NCBI RefSeq assembly: GCF_005887555.1
Contig: NZ_VCIA01000001.1
Coordinates: forward strand, 1,736,001 to 1,800,000
Direction of reading: 5' to 3'
DNA: 64,000 nt
DNA from: Lentibacillus cibarius
GTDB taxonomy: Bacteria; Bacillota; Bacilli; Bacillales; Amphibacillaceae
The translations under genes were made by a program, and so were the position numbers. Positions 52,142 through 59,684 of this stretch are shown here, one piece after another. The notes below the pieces were generated by a model that saw only the letters and a list, made by a program, of their open reading frames with translations, was not told the DNA's origin and did no database searches. Position 1 is the stretch's first letter; each line of letters opens with the position of its first letter.

Positions 52142-52245
52142 TCGCGCGAGTTTTATCTTGGGTCGCGCAAGTTTCGCCTCGGGCCGCGCGAATTTCGGTC
52201 AGATCGCGCGAGTATCGCCTCAGGCATGCGCGACTTTCAATCGGG
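52142..52245. repeat. 21-bp phrase array, family B (second locus)
   Basis: Five units with core YCGCGCRA(R/C)TTTC-like at 20-21 bp intervals, with spacers such as ATCTTGGG, GCCTCGGG, GGTCAGAT, GCCTCAGG. They belong to the same family as 38764-38895 in unlike context. The array lies between convergent genes (DnaD-like and lipoprotein). Confidence 0.82.
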
Positions 52246-52306
52246 CGCGTCACCTTAAACATTTATGACGGGCTAACGTCCCAGACGATAAAGTGAATAA
52301 ATCTCC

Positions 52307-52693
52307 TTATCCTTCTACCATTTCCAGATAAGGAATCTCCCGACCGTCAACCATTGCAATGTATACCGGTGTATCTGTTGTGTATATTTTCGTCCCTGCA
52401 GATAGTTTGCTGGCCACTCCACCCTTGAACCTTATCGCTTTATCTGTTTTGTACGTAATTTCGCCAAACGCTTCACCGAGTGTATATTCCAGCTCCTCGA
52501 CCCAGGGGATATCCTCGGCATTGGAATAAACCAGCCCATCAAAATAAAAAATGTCAGCATCCTCTTTTTCCAAAAAGTCAGCAGGGGTTGGGTTGTCGTA
52601 TGTATTAGTAATCATATTTTTACTTCCGTCATGACATGCGGCTAACATCAAAAACACGATAATGCCTAGCGTCACTGGCCAAAACGTTCGCAT
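52307..52693 (-). CDS. Lipoprotein, unknown
   Basis: A 128-aa predicted lipoprotein. A type II signal ends at LMLAACHDGS, with Cys at about residue 20. The mature part has PTPADFLEKEDADIFYFDGL, EYTLGEAFGEITYKTDKAIR and ends IAMVDGREIPYLEMVEG. Such short, Asp/Tyr-rich lipoproteins are frequent in Bacillaceae without known role. Start at 52693, with GGAGG 7 nt upstream (GATGGAGGTGTTTTC). Single gene. Confidence 0.75.
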   Translation of the reverse strand: MRTFWPVTLGIIVFLMLAACHDGSKNMITNTYDNPTPADFLEKEDADIFYFDGLVYSNAEDIPWVEELEYTLGEAFGEITYKTDKAIRFKGGVASKLSAGTKIYTTDTPVYIAMVDGREIPYLEMVEG

Positions 52694-52833
52694 GAAAACA
52701 CCTCCATCTATTCAGACGACTAACCATGGTCATACGTTTCTTTTGTTATGTGAAAAGGCTCGTGAAAACCCAACAATCCGCTGTACGATGGTCTTATTTT
52801 CGTCTATAATTCAGGAAAAAGGGGGAAGTTGCC

Positions 52834-53481
52834 ATGGTCAAGAAAAAGCGAGCCATCCAAAAGCCGGATCTGCCGGACAAGCTAGACACCATGACATTAG
52901 AGAAACTAACCGATCAGGACAATTTGGAGATGGGAGTCATTCAGGAAGCTACCGGTGACCCTATTCACGCCGAACACGTCCGGTTTGAACAAATGCATTT
53001 CCAGAACGTGCGCTTAAACGATGCGATTTTGCCGTTCTCCCACTGGCTTGATGTCATTTTTGAAAACTGCGATCTTTCCGGTGTCCAGCTGCAAGGCGCA
53101 CGATTAAATCGTGTATCATTCCGTAATTGCAAATTGGCTGGCGCTGATTTGGACCGGGCCGTCATGAGCGATGTGACGTGGACCGACTGCCAAGCCCCTT
53201 ATTTGCTGTGCAATCAAGCCGAGCTACGGGATGTGTATTTTGATCAATGTTTATTGAAAGGGGCCAATTTTATGGACGTGTCCCAAGATCATTTGCAGCT
53301 TGACACATCTGACATCCAAGACGTTCAATTCACCGGTACATCGCTCAACAACGTCGACCTCAGCCGGTGTGCATTCGGTTACATACATCTAGGGGAGCAG
53401 GACTTACGCGGCGCGGTCATTGCACCGGAACAGGCGAGTGCATTGATTGGATTATTTGGGGTGAATGTGAAGGATGAATAA
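52834..53481 (+). CDS. Pentapeptide-repeat protein
   Basis: A 215-aa protein whose residues about 50-205 form pentapeptide repeats of the A(D/N)LXX kind: VQLQGARLNRVSFRNCKLAG then ADLDRAVMSDVTW, and EQDLRGAVI at the end. These fold into a right-handed quadrilateral helix; some family members (Qnr) shield DNA gyrase. The similarity of many solitary members to YjbI/BTB-type proteins gives no clue to function. GGGGGAAG precedes the ATG. Single gene. Confidence 0.83.
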   Translation: MVKKKRAIQKPDLPDKLDTMTLEKLTDQDNLEMGVIQEATGDPIHAEHVRFEQMHFQNVRLNDAILPFSHWLDVIFENCDLSGVQLQGARLNRVSFRNCKLAGADLDRAVMSDVTWTDCQAPYLLCNQAELRDVYFDQCLLKGANFMDVSQDHLQLDTSDIQDVQFTGTSLNNVDLSRCAFGYIHLGEQDLRGAVIAPEQASALIGLFGVNVKDE

Positions 53482-53761
53482 AGTGTATGGTACAGGTGCC
53501 GTAAGTGATTACATTGATGACAATCACTTGATTAGTCGTTAAGTAGTTGATGTTAGCCATTACCGGTCTTTAACCTATAAATACTTTATCATACTCTTTA
53601 ACTCACGTCATTCACCGTTTCTATGAAATTAGCATCAACGTTATCAGGTAGCGTTAGCTCATCTTTCTTTGCAAAGAATCTTGCCATCCTTTACGTCTGC
53701 CTAAATATCATCACCTTGAGGTATGCTTGGTTGTTCGAGTATTTTAAAAGGGGGGGAAATA

Positions 53762-54268
53762 ATGTTGAGAAAAGACTTAGAAAAGATAAAGCAAGTAAAA
53801 GAAGAGGCATTAAAGGACTGGTTCCCTAGAAAGACACAAATGGCTAAAGACTTCATCGATGAAGAAAGCAAGCAGCAAAAAAGAAATTTTGATATAGGGG
53901 CTGTTCATTTGTGTGAATTAGGTGTAAACATTGGTTCTGAGCAAGGGGAGGAACGTCCTGTAGTAATCTTATCTAATAATAGGATTAACTCATCTTCAAC
54001 CAATGTCATGATTGTCCCTTTAACAAAGAATCTTAAAAAAAGACGCATAAAAACAAAAAAAGGAATCATCAAAAATGCACCTAAAATAAGAACACACTAT
54101 TTCCTTATGAAGGATAAGTACCCCTTCCTTTCCTATAATTCAGCCGCCATGACGGAAGGAATAACAACTATAAGCAAAATCAGGATCGGAAAACATATGG
54201 GTAAATTATCCGATCAAGATTTAACAGCTATACAAAGTCGATTAAAATGGATTTTCGACTTGCAATAA
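53762..54268 (+). CDS. PemK/MazF-family protein, orphan
   Basis: A 168-aa protein. The N-terminal ~50 residues are a charged helical extension (LEKIKQVKEEALKDWFPRKT). The PemK/MazF fold follows: FDIGAVHLCELGVNIGSEQG, EERPVVILSNNRINSSSTNV, MIVPLTKN and RTHYFLMKD. MazF toxins are sequence-specific RNases. No antitoxin gene is adjacent on either side, and the extension is unlike the compact MazF. It might act without a cognate antitoxin or be a non-toxic relative. The start at 53762 has GGGGGG 6 nt upstream, and a longer frame from 53723 lacks a site. Confidence 0.78.
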   Translation: MLRKDLEKIKQVKEEALKDWFPRKTQMAKDFIDEESKQQKRNFDIGAVHLCELGVNIGSEQGEERPVVILSNNRINSSSTNVMIVPLTKNLKKRRIKTKKGIIKNAPKIRTHYFLMKDKYPFLSYNSAAMTEGITTISKIRIGKHMGKLSDQDLTAIQSRLKWIFDLQ

Positions 54269-54700
54269 CGTTTTATTTACTAGAGATTTTGTTGACACTG
54301 ATCTCTATACAGGCTTATAATAAATTTATAAGAAAGCATTCAATTTTACATTGTCCTGCCTTTGTTGCGGACCATTTCACACATTAATATGTGATTTTCA
54401 TTGTTGCAAAAAGGGAATAAATATTTATTCCCTTTTTGCATATTTAAAACAGTATGGAATAAACTAATAATACATTGCCCTTCTCGTTAAGGGCCACTTC
54501 ACCCCGTCAACTTCACTGGCGGGGGTTACTAAACCTCCTCTTAGTAAAGGACATTTCAATTTTTATCTTTTTACTGCAGATGCTTTAACACGACAACTAG
54601 AATTTTACGTTCTCACCCCCACCTTCAGTAAATAACCATTGAATTTTAATACATTTTTATCATACGAACCCAATATTTATATGTTGTATGAAGGTTCTAA
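54269..54700. other. Intergenic region without a recognised gene
   Basis: 430 bp after the MazF-like gene. It contains the terminator at 54405-54440. Nothing else is evident. Confidence 0.5.
54405..54440. terminator. Bidirectional terminator
   Basis: Perfect 16-bp stem TGCAAAAAGGGAATAA / TTATTCCCTTTTTGCA with a short loop, between the MazF-like gene and the ArsR operon. Confidence 0.85.
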
Positions 54701-54730
54701 CCATTTAATCAAAAAAATTTGATTAAATGG
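54701..54730. promoter_or_regulatory. ArsR operator before the ArsR gene
   Basis: A perfect 30-bp palindrome with 13-bp arms CCATTTAATCAAA / TTTGATTAAATGG and four A's in the middle. Its inner ATCAAA-AAAA-TTTGAT recurs before the permease (55146-55161). Confidence 0.85.
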
Positions 54731-54801
54731 GTTGCAAGTTGTAAATACCAATCGTAAAATATCATTAAATCAAATAAAGTTGATGAACAGGAGATGATCC
54801 T

Positions 54802-55128
54802 ATGACGATGTTACAACATAGGAATGATGATGAGCAGCAAGAAATGTTCAAAAGGTATGAAGCGACATTCAAAGCTTTGTCTGACCAACTACGCTTGAAA
54901 ATCATGTATGAATTAAATCAAAGGGGACAGGTATGCGTCTGTGATCTAACGGAGATTGTTGGCCTATCTCAGTCAAAATTATCCTATCACTTAAAAATAC
55001 TACTTGACGTCAACCTTATTGAAAGAGAAAAGATTGGTACATGGAACTATTACCGCTTAAATGAGCAAGAAGTCAGAGGGCTGTTATCAGAAGAGCTATG
55101 CTGTATTTTTTACCCAGAAAAAAAATAA
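54802..55128 (+). CDS. arsR: ArsR-family metalloid-responsive repressor
   Basis: A 108-aa winged-helix protein. The sensor motif VCVCDLTEIVGLSQSKLSYH is the ArsR CxCDL-type arsenite site, followed by LKILLDVNLIEREKIGTWNY. A C-terminal Cys pair LCCIF may also bind metal. AGGAG lies 8 nt before the ATG. It controls the next gene, given matching palindromes before each (54701 and 55146). The natural inducer is presumably arsenite or an organoarsenical. Confidence 0.88.
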   Translation: MTMLQHRNDDEQQEMFKRYEATFKALSDQLRLKIMYELNQRGQVCVCDLTEIVGLSQSKLSYHLKILLDVNLIEREKIGTWNYYRLNEQEVRGLLSEELCCIFYPEKK

Positions 55129-55145
55129 AAAATTTTAGTGTAAAC

Positions 55146-55187
55146 ATCAAAAAAATTTGATACATATATCAAATTAAATTGATATAT
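55146..55187. promoter_or_regulatory. Two palindromes before the permease
   Basis: ATCAAAAAAATTTGAT (55146-55161) repeats the core of the ArsR operator. Next to it, ATATATCAA / TTGATATAT (55164-55187, 6-nt centre) forms a second palindrome. They occupy most of the 70-bp gap to the permease start. Confidence 0.75.
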
Positions 55188-55201
55188 TAAGGGGGAAGAT
55201 G

Positions 55202-56086
55202 ATGAATAACTTTATACAATTTCTGCAAACGTTTTTTACACTTTTTGTGGAATTAACGGTTTTATTTATTTTAGTTAGCTTTTTAGTAAGCTGGCTGCAG
55301 CAAAAGGTTACGGAGGATCGTATCAAACGCATATTAAATCGGCCCAATAAATGGAGTGGTTACTTGTATGGTACTGGGTTGGGTGCGTTGACACCATTTT
55401 GTTCCTGTTCAACCATACCAATCTTAGCTGGTTTATTATCATCTAAAGCACCGTTCGGACCGTCGATGTCATTTTTGGTGGCCTCTCCCTTATTGAACCC
55501 GTTGATCGTTATCTTGTTGTGGTCGTTGCTGGGGTGGAAATTAACGCTATATTATGTCTTCATCGTTGGGATGTTTGCCATACTTACCGGAATTGTTTGG
55601 GAAAGGCTGGGGCTTCAACAGGCAGTAAAACATGTAAAAGTTAGAAAAGGAGAAGCATCCAACGACACCCCTCATCTTTCTAAATGGAAACTGGCGCTTC
55701 AGGACGCATGGTCATTCTTTTACCCGTTGTTGCCATTCTTATTTGTCGGTGTGCTTATTGGTGCATTCATTTATGACTTCGTGCCCCAAGATTTAATTGC
55801 GGCCTACGCAGGGAGCGACAAACCCTGGACGATTCCAATTGCATCGGTTATAGGTATTCCTATGTATATTCGGGCCGAAGCCATTTTACCGATTGGCGAC
55901 GCTTTAGTAAGCAAGGGGATGGGAATTGGCTCCGTTATCGCACTTCTAATCGGTGGAGCTGGAGCAAGTATTCCAGAAGTTGTTCTATTAAGCAAATTGT
56001 TTAAAAGAAAATTAGTCATAACATTTGTACTATCCATCCTATTGATTGCCGTTACGACGGGATTAATTGTACAGATGATCCTTTAA
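55202..56086 (+). CDS. arsP: ArsP-family permease
   Basis: A 294-aa membrane protein with about eight helices. The ArsP/SO_0444 signature TPFCSCSTIPILAGLL (Cys pair near residue 64) is present, along with SPLLNPLIVIL and, late, GAGASIPEVVLLSKLF. ArsP exports trivalent organoarsenicals such as methylarsenite and roxarsone(III). The start is either ATG 55199 or 55202 behind GGGGG. Regulation by the upstream ArsR is very likely. The following 49-aa gene is 14 bp away. Confidence 0.85.
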   Translation: MNNFIQFLQTFFTLFVELTVLFILVSFLVSWLQQKVTEDRIKRILNRPNKWSGYLYGTGLGALTPFCSCSTIPILAGLLSSKAPFGPSMSFLVASPLLNPLIVILLWSLLGWKLTLYYVFIVGMFAILTGIVWERLGLQQAVKHVKVRKGEASNDTPHLSKWKLALQDAWSFFYPLLPFLFVGVLIGAFIYDFVPQDLIAAYAGSDKPWTIPIASVIGIPMYIRAEAILPIGDALVSKGMGIGSVIALLIGGAGASIPEVVLLSKLFKRKLVITFVLSILLIAVTTGLIVQMIL

Positions 56087-56100
56087 AGGAGGTGAAACCA

Positions 56101-56250
56101 ATGGCAGAGAAAAAACCTGGTTTGAAAAAACTCTTCTCTAAATCATCTAACAAAGATTGCTGCAGCGTCGAAATTGACGAAGTAACATCCAATGAAGACG
56201 ACTGTTGCGATACGGAGAAGACCAGCAAAACGCAACAGGAAGAAGCTTGA
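56101..56250 (+). CDS. Small Cys-pair protein of the arsP operon (49 aa)
   Basis: A missed short gene: MAEKKPGLKKLFSKSSNKD then CCSVEIDEVTSNEDDCCDTE. A perfect AAAGGAGGTG lies 8 nt before the ATG, only 14 bp after the permease stop, and a terminator follows. Two Cys-Cys pairs 14 residues apart, set in a basic then acidic context, suggest metal or metalloid binding. Such short CC proteins are seen beside DUF318/ArsP permeases, but the role is not known to me. It could hand metalloid to the permease or to ArsR. Confidence 0.75.
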   Translation: MAEKKPGLKKLFSKSSNKDCCSVEIDEVTSNEDDCCDTEKTSKTQQEEA

Positions 56251-56260
56251 TAAACATGCA

Positions 56261-56295
56261 CAAACAAGGGGCTTGCGTAATCAGCCCCTTGTTTG
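56261..56295. terminator. Bidirectional terminator after the ars operon
   Basis: Perfect 13-bp stem CAAACAAGGGGCT / AGCCCCTTGTTTG with a 9-nt loop. Confidence 0.9.
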
Positions 56296-56296
56296 T

Positions 56297-56497
56297 TTAA
56301 TGATTATCCAAGAAAAGAAGTAAATAACTGCCTGCCCAAAGGAGATAGGCAAGCTGAGTGAGGATAAACATGGTGATTTCAAAAGAAGACAGTTTTCTTT
56401 CCCGCTTTAGTTTTTTCAGATGGCGGTAGTAGAAGAAAGAGCACAAAAGCAGCAGCAATACAGATGCCTCGTGTATGTTTTCCAGTAGGCTAACCAA
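56297..56497 (-). CDS. Small membrane protein, unknown
   Basis: About 66 aa, two helices (ASVLLLLLCSFFYY and ITMFILTQLAYLLWAGSYLL) around a basic loop RHLKKLKRERK. The start is not convincing (TTG, weak site), so the N terminus is provisional. The frame and helix pattern still look coding. No family recognised. Confidence 0.5.
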   Translation of the reverse strand: MVSLLENIHEASVLLLLLCSFFYYRHLKKLKRERKLSSFEITMFILTQLAYLLWAGSYLLLFLDNH

Positions 56498-56581
56498 AGC
56501 AATCAGTCCTTGTTAGATAGTTTTATCGATTATTTGTAAGCGAATTTGGCTATTTAGGCTTCTTTCACGCTTCAACCCCAT

Positions 56582-56869
56582 TCACCAATATGGTTCCTCT
56601 TCATTAGACAACGTTAGGACAAACGGGTACAAACTAAGTATAATGAAGACAGTAATGACGGCAAGAAGCAATGCTGTTCCTACTGAAAAATCTAGCCATG
56701 TGGTGATTGGTAGCATCACAATCGGAATAAGTATGAATACGCCTCCCCTTATTCTAGAGGATGCGGATTCGTATTGTTTTTGACCGCAATACGGACATTT
56801 CAGTCGGAATATTGTTCTAACCGTTTGTTTCCAAGACCACTTTCTACCACAATGTTGACAAATAGGCAT
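56582..56869 (-). CDS. TIGR04104-type CxxC protein with membrane tail
   Basis: A 95-aa protein. The N-terminal zinc-ribbon pair CQHCGRKWSW..LKCPYCGQKQY is the CxxC-20-CxxC signature. Two helices follow (GGVFILIPIVMLPITTWLDF and LLLAVITVFIILSLYPFVLT). This matches the TIGR04104 family of unknown role. AAGGAG precedes the ATG. Single gene. Confidence 0.8.
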   Translation of the reverse strand: MPICQHCGRKWSWKQTVRTIFRLKCPYCGQKQYESASSRIRGGVFILIPIVMLPITTWLDFSVGTALLLAVITVFIILSLYPFVLTLSNEEEPYW

Positions 56870-56908
56870 GTGGGTAGCTCCTTCCTGTTTTATCGGATTT
56901 CCCTTTTT

Positions 56909-57101
56909 TCAGTCTGTGCCCGGCTTTTTCCATTCAATCGCATCACTTTCCACTAGTGATTTTATCGTCTGTAAAGGATCCGTATTACTAACAATTTCAT
57001 AACGTCTGGCACGTCCTTCCGATATGCTAACGTATTGCTCATCCAGACTCACGTGGAGCTCCTCTGTCTTCAATTAATATACCAAATAATGCAGGCGTCA
57101 T
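56909..57101 (-). pseudogene. Small frameshifted gene
   Basis: ATG 57101, with GGGAGGGG upstream, reads MTPALFGILIEDRGAPRESG and stops after 20 codons. One frame over, KTEELHVSLDEQYVSISEGR then ARRYEIVSNTDPLQTIKSLV and ESDAIEWKKPGTD run to a stop at 56909. Deleting one G in ATTGAAG (about 57071) would join them as a 63-aa protein. A frameshift or sequencing error is likely. No family recognised. Confidence 0.45.
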
Positions 57102-57169
57102 CAAACACCCCTCCCTTCTTCCATAGAAAATACGAGCGCTGAAATACGCTATCTTCCTCATAGTAAAAA

Positions 57170-57200
57170 GGACGCAACTCCGGCAAAAGGAATTGCGCCC
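57170..57200 (-). terminator. Terminator of the flotillin gene
   Basis: Stem GGGCGCAATTCC / GGAGTTGCGTCC (with mismatched pairs) and T-run TTTTTACT on the minus strand, 20 bp after the stop. Confidence 0.8.
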
Positions 57201-57220
57201 ATTGTACTTGCGTTTAACGG

Positions 57221-58705
57221 TTATTCTTTCCCGGTATCATCCTCATCTTCTGGTGATTCCGATGCTTCCGGGCCTTTAGTGGCGGATGCCTCCTGGTAGT
57301 ATTTTTCTTTTGGCGAGCTGAAGTGATTCGCATTACCGTGGGATACATAGCTTTCTAACATCGCTTTTAGATCCATGCCGGTTGTTTCCTTCAATGATTC
57401 CTGAATGCCGAGCATGGTTGAGGTGACGTTGTTGGCCACTTTGGACGAGCCGCCTTGGGAATCACTGCCGCCCATGTCAATCACTTTCATATCCTGAATC
57501 TGGGAAATTGGAGCAGCTACTTTTTCAGCATACTCAGGCAGGACGTTGATAAGCATCTCGACAATCGCAGCCTCGCCGTATTTTTCCATCGCCTCAGCCA
57601 TGCGCTCTTTGGACTCAGCCTCAGCGATACCACGCTGCCGGATGACTTCTGCTTCCGATTCTCCTTTAATACGTTCTTTTTCTGCCTCTGCTTCGGCTTC
57701 TTTCGTCACTTTATACGCCTCGGCATCAGCAATCGAGCGGCGGCGTTTGTTTTCTTCCTCTTCTAGTTCCACCGCACGCTGCTTTTCGATGTATTGAACT
57801 TTCAATTCTTCTTCTTTTACTTGCTGGGCGAGCCGCTGCTTTTCCAGTTCCCCCGCTTGTTCAGCGTTGGCATTGGCGCGGTTCGTTTCTTTCTGGAATT
57901 CGGCTTCTTTTATGTCTTTTTCTTTTTTGGACTGGGCAATTGCTGTTAGGCGACGGTTTTCTTCGTCCTGTGCCTCCTGATCGTTCTGCGCCTGATAAAT
58001 ACGGGTTTCCTTTTTGGCATCGGATTCAGCCTGGTTTGCCTGCTTCTGGACCTCTGCAATATGCGGGCGGCCTAGTGCATCGATATAGCCGTTTTCAGTA
58101 TCGACGTCTTCCACATCATTCAGCGCAAACGATGTAATTTCAAAGCCCATACCCTTCAGATCAGATTCGGCAATTTTCTTCACCTGCGTGTTGACTTCTT
58201 TAAAATCATTATAAATTTTTTCAATGGAAAGCGATGCGATGATGGCACGCAAATGGCCGTTCAGCACATCCTTCAATTCATCCTCGCGTTCTTTTTGCTT
58301 TTTTCCGAGAAATTTCTCCGCGAAGTTCGCCATAATCTCCAATTGGCTTCCGATACTGATGACCGCCGTGCTGACCACCCTTACTGGAATGCCTTCTTTC
58401 GTGTACGCTTTTTCGGAATCAACCTTAAGCTGAAATGATGTCAAATCAATCGGGGTTGCTGTCTGGAACATGCGCAACCGATACCCGCCACCGCGAATGA
58501 TTTTGACCGAGCGCCCATTCTCATCTTGGAAGACATTCCGATCCTTCTCCGGGTCACCAAGCTTCGGACCTGTGACAATCAAAGCCTCATTGGAACTGGC
58601 AGTTTTGTAGCGAATCCGGAAAATAATAAACGCTATGATCCCCGCAACGACCGCCACGACCCCAATAATCACCAGAATCATTAACAAAAGTGCATCTTGA
58701 AACAA
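57221..58705 (-). CDS. floT: Flotillin-family protein (FloT/YuaG)
   Basis: A 494-aa membrane scaffold. A membrane hairpin lies at residues 5-30 (LLLMILVIIGVVAVVAGIIA), then a band-7/SPFH domain to about 180 with GGGYRLRMFQTATPIDLTSF and TKEGIPVRVVSTAVISIGSQ. A long EA-rich coiled coil follows at about 220-370 (ADAEAYKVTKEAEAEAEKER), with a Gly/Ser and acidic end. Flotillins organise lipid domains and respond to membrane stress. B. subtilis floT usually travels with the NfeD-like yuaF, which is absent here. Confidence 0.9.
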   Translation of the reverse strand: MFQDALLLMILVIIGVVAVVAGIIAFIIFRIRYKTASSNEALIVTGPKLGDPEKDRNVFQDENGRSVKIIRGGGYRLRMFQTATPIDLTSFQLKVDSEKAYTKEGIPVRVVSTAVISIGSQLEIMANFAEKFLGKKQKEREDELKDVLNGHLRAIIASLSIEKIYNDFKEVNTQVKKIAESDLKGMGFEITSFALNDVEDVDTENGYIDALGRPHIAEVQKQANQAESDAKKETRIYQAQNDQEAQDEENRRLTAIAQSKKEKDIKEAEFQKETNRANANAEQAGELEKQRLAQQVKEEELKVQYIEKQRAVELEEEENKRRRSIADAEAYKVTKEAEAEAEKERIKGESEAEVIRQRGIAEAESKERMAEAMEKYGEAAIVEMLINVLPEYAEKVAAPISQIQDMKVIDMGGSDSQGGSSKVANNVTSTMLGIQESLKETTGMDLKAMLESYVSHGNANHFSSPKEKYYQEASATKGPEASESPEDEDDTGKE

Positions 58706-59064
58706 AAAATAACCTCCCCATTAAATTTAAACCTGAACCGTTCGGCAAAAAATATCTATTAGCTACGAAATCATGCAGTTATACGATTCGGCCTTCTATA
58801 CAGTTTTAATTTTGACAAATTTTTTAGTGTTTGACTACCACCCTGCCGAACATTCCTATTTATTTTATTCGCACCAGTGTGTTTTCAGAAGCATACAAAA
58901 AGACAGAGTGAAATGGATTGCTTTAAAAGTTAAAAAGCTGCTGACGGTATGCCAGCAGCTTTTCGTAACATATTCAAATGTTTCAGGAGCATTTTCAACG
59001 AACTCGCATTGCGTAATCGGAGTCGAATTCAGCGAATCACTTCGTACGCTTGATCCGCTATATC
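58706..59064. other. Intergenic region with a terminator
   Basis: 358 bp with no convincing gene. A stem AAAAGCTGCTG / CAGCAGCTTTT at 58933-58963, T-rich on both sides, is a bidirectional terminator that can end the yjzC transcript. Confidence 0.7.
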
Positions 59065-59283
59065 TTACCGCCGATTATTACTGCGCCCCTGCACACCTGG
59101 TTTTGACAAATCACGCTTATTGATCCACACACGATCCTGGTTAGCATTGTCCGGAAACTTTTCACCTGCTGCTAACTTCACCTGCCGTGGATCATCCACG
59201 TTACTGCCAGTCTCACCTGCTTCAATGTAAACACCATTATTCGGTGCCTTGTCACCAGCTTGGAATCGTGATTGTTCACCCAT
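59065..59283 (-). CDS. yjzC: YjzC family protein
   Basis: A 72-aa small protein matching the YjzC family: MGEQSRFQAGDKAPNNGVYI then EAGETGSNVDDPRQVKLAAG and EKFPDNANQDRVW. The family is strongly conserved in Bacillus; its role is unknown. AGGAG precedes the ATG at 59283. The last residues, GVQGRSNNRR, are less conserved. Single gene. Confidence 0.88.
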   Translation of the reverse strand: MGEQSRFQAGDKAPNNGVYIEAGETGSNVDDPRQVKLAAGEKFPDNANQDRVWINKRDLSKPGVQGRSNNRR

Positions 59284-59365
59284 ATTTATCACTCCTTACT
59301 ATTTGTATTTCCTATTCTGCCTGATGATCGCAGCATTATTATTGGGAAATTAAGGATGGGCGAAC

Positions 59366-59539
59366 TCAGATAACCGGGTAGTATGGTTCGTATCTTGGAT
59401 TGACGTAGTATGGCGGTCTGGGCCCGATGACCGGAACAGACCATTTATTCGGGTTATTGTCATACCTCATTTCTGCTTTTTCTCCCGTCTGTGCAAGTAT
59501 TAAGTACCATACTTCCGGATTATAGTAGGCATCGTACAT
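59366..59539 (-). CDS. Small Tyr/Pro-rich protein (57 aa)
   Basis: A missed short gene with a strong ribosome site AGAGGAGG 7-8 nt before ATG 59539. It reads MYDAYYNPEVWYLILAQTGE, KAEMRYDNNPNKWSVPVIGP and then RPPYYVNPRYEPYYPVI. The Tyr- and Pro-rich C-terminal half resembles short spore-coat-like or cell-surface peptides. No family recognised. Confidence 0.65.
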   Translation of the reverse strand: MYDAYYNPEVWYLILAQTGEKAEMRYDNNPNKWSVPVIGPRPPYYVNPRYEPYYPVI

Positions 59540-59684
59540 AGCAATCCCTCCTCTTAGCGTTTATCCTATTCATTTCTGTATGAGATGATCCTTTATGTTC
59601 TTTCACCCAGTCAGCCAGGCACGACAATCGCCTATGTAACATAACGTAATTTTGTAAATGCTTTTGAAGGAGGAATCGCCAAAG

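Noticed and set aside
53762..54268. Two-gene toxin-antitoxin module
   Set aside because: No small antitoxin frame with a ribosome site lies within 300 bp upstream or downstream.
58773..59123. A 116-codon plus-strand frame in the gap after the flotillin gene
   Set aside because: It runs across a bidirectional terminator and the antisense of yjzC, without a ribosome site.
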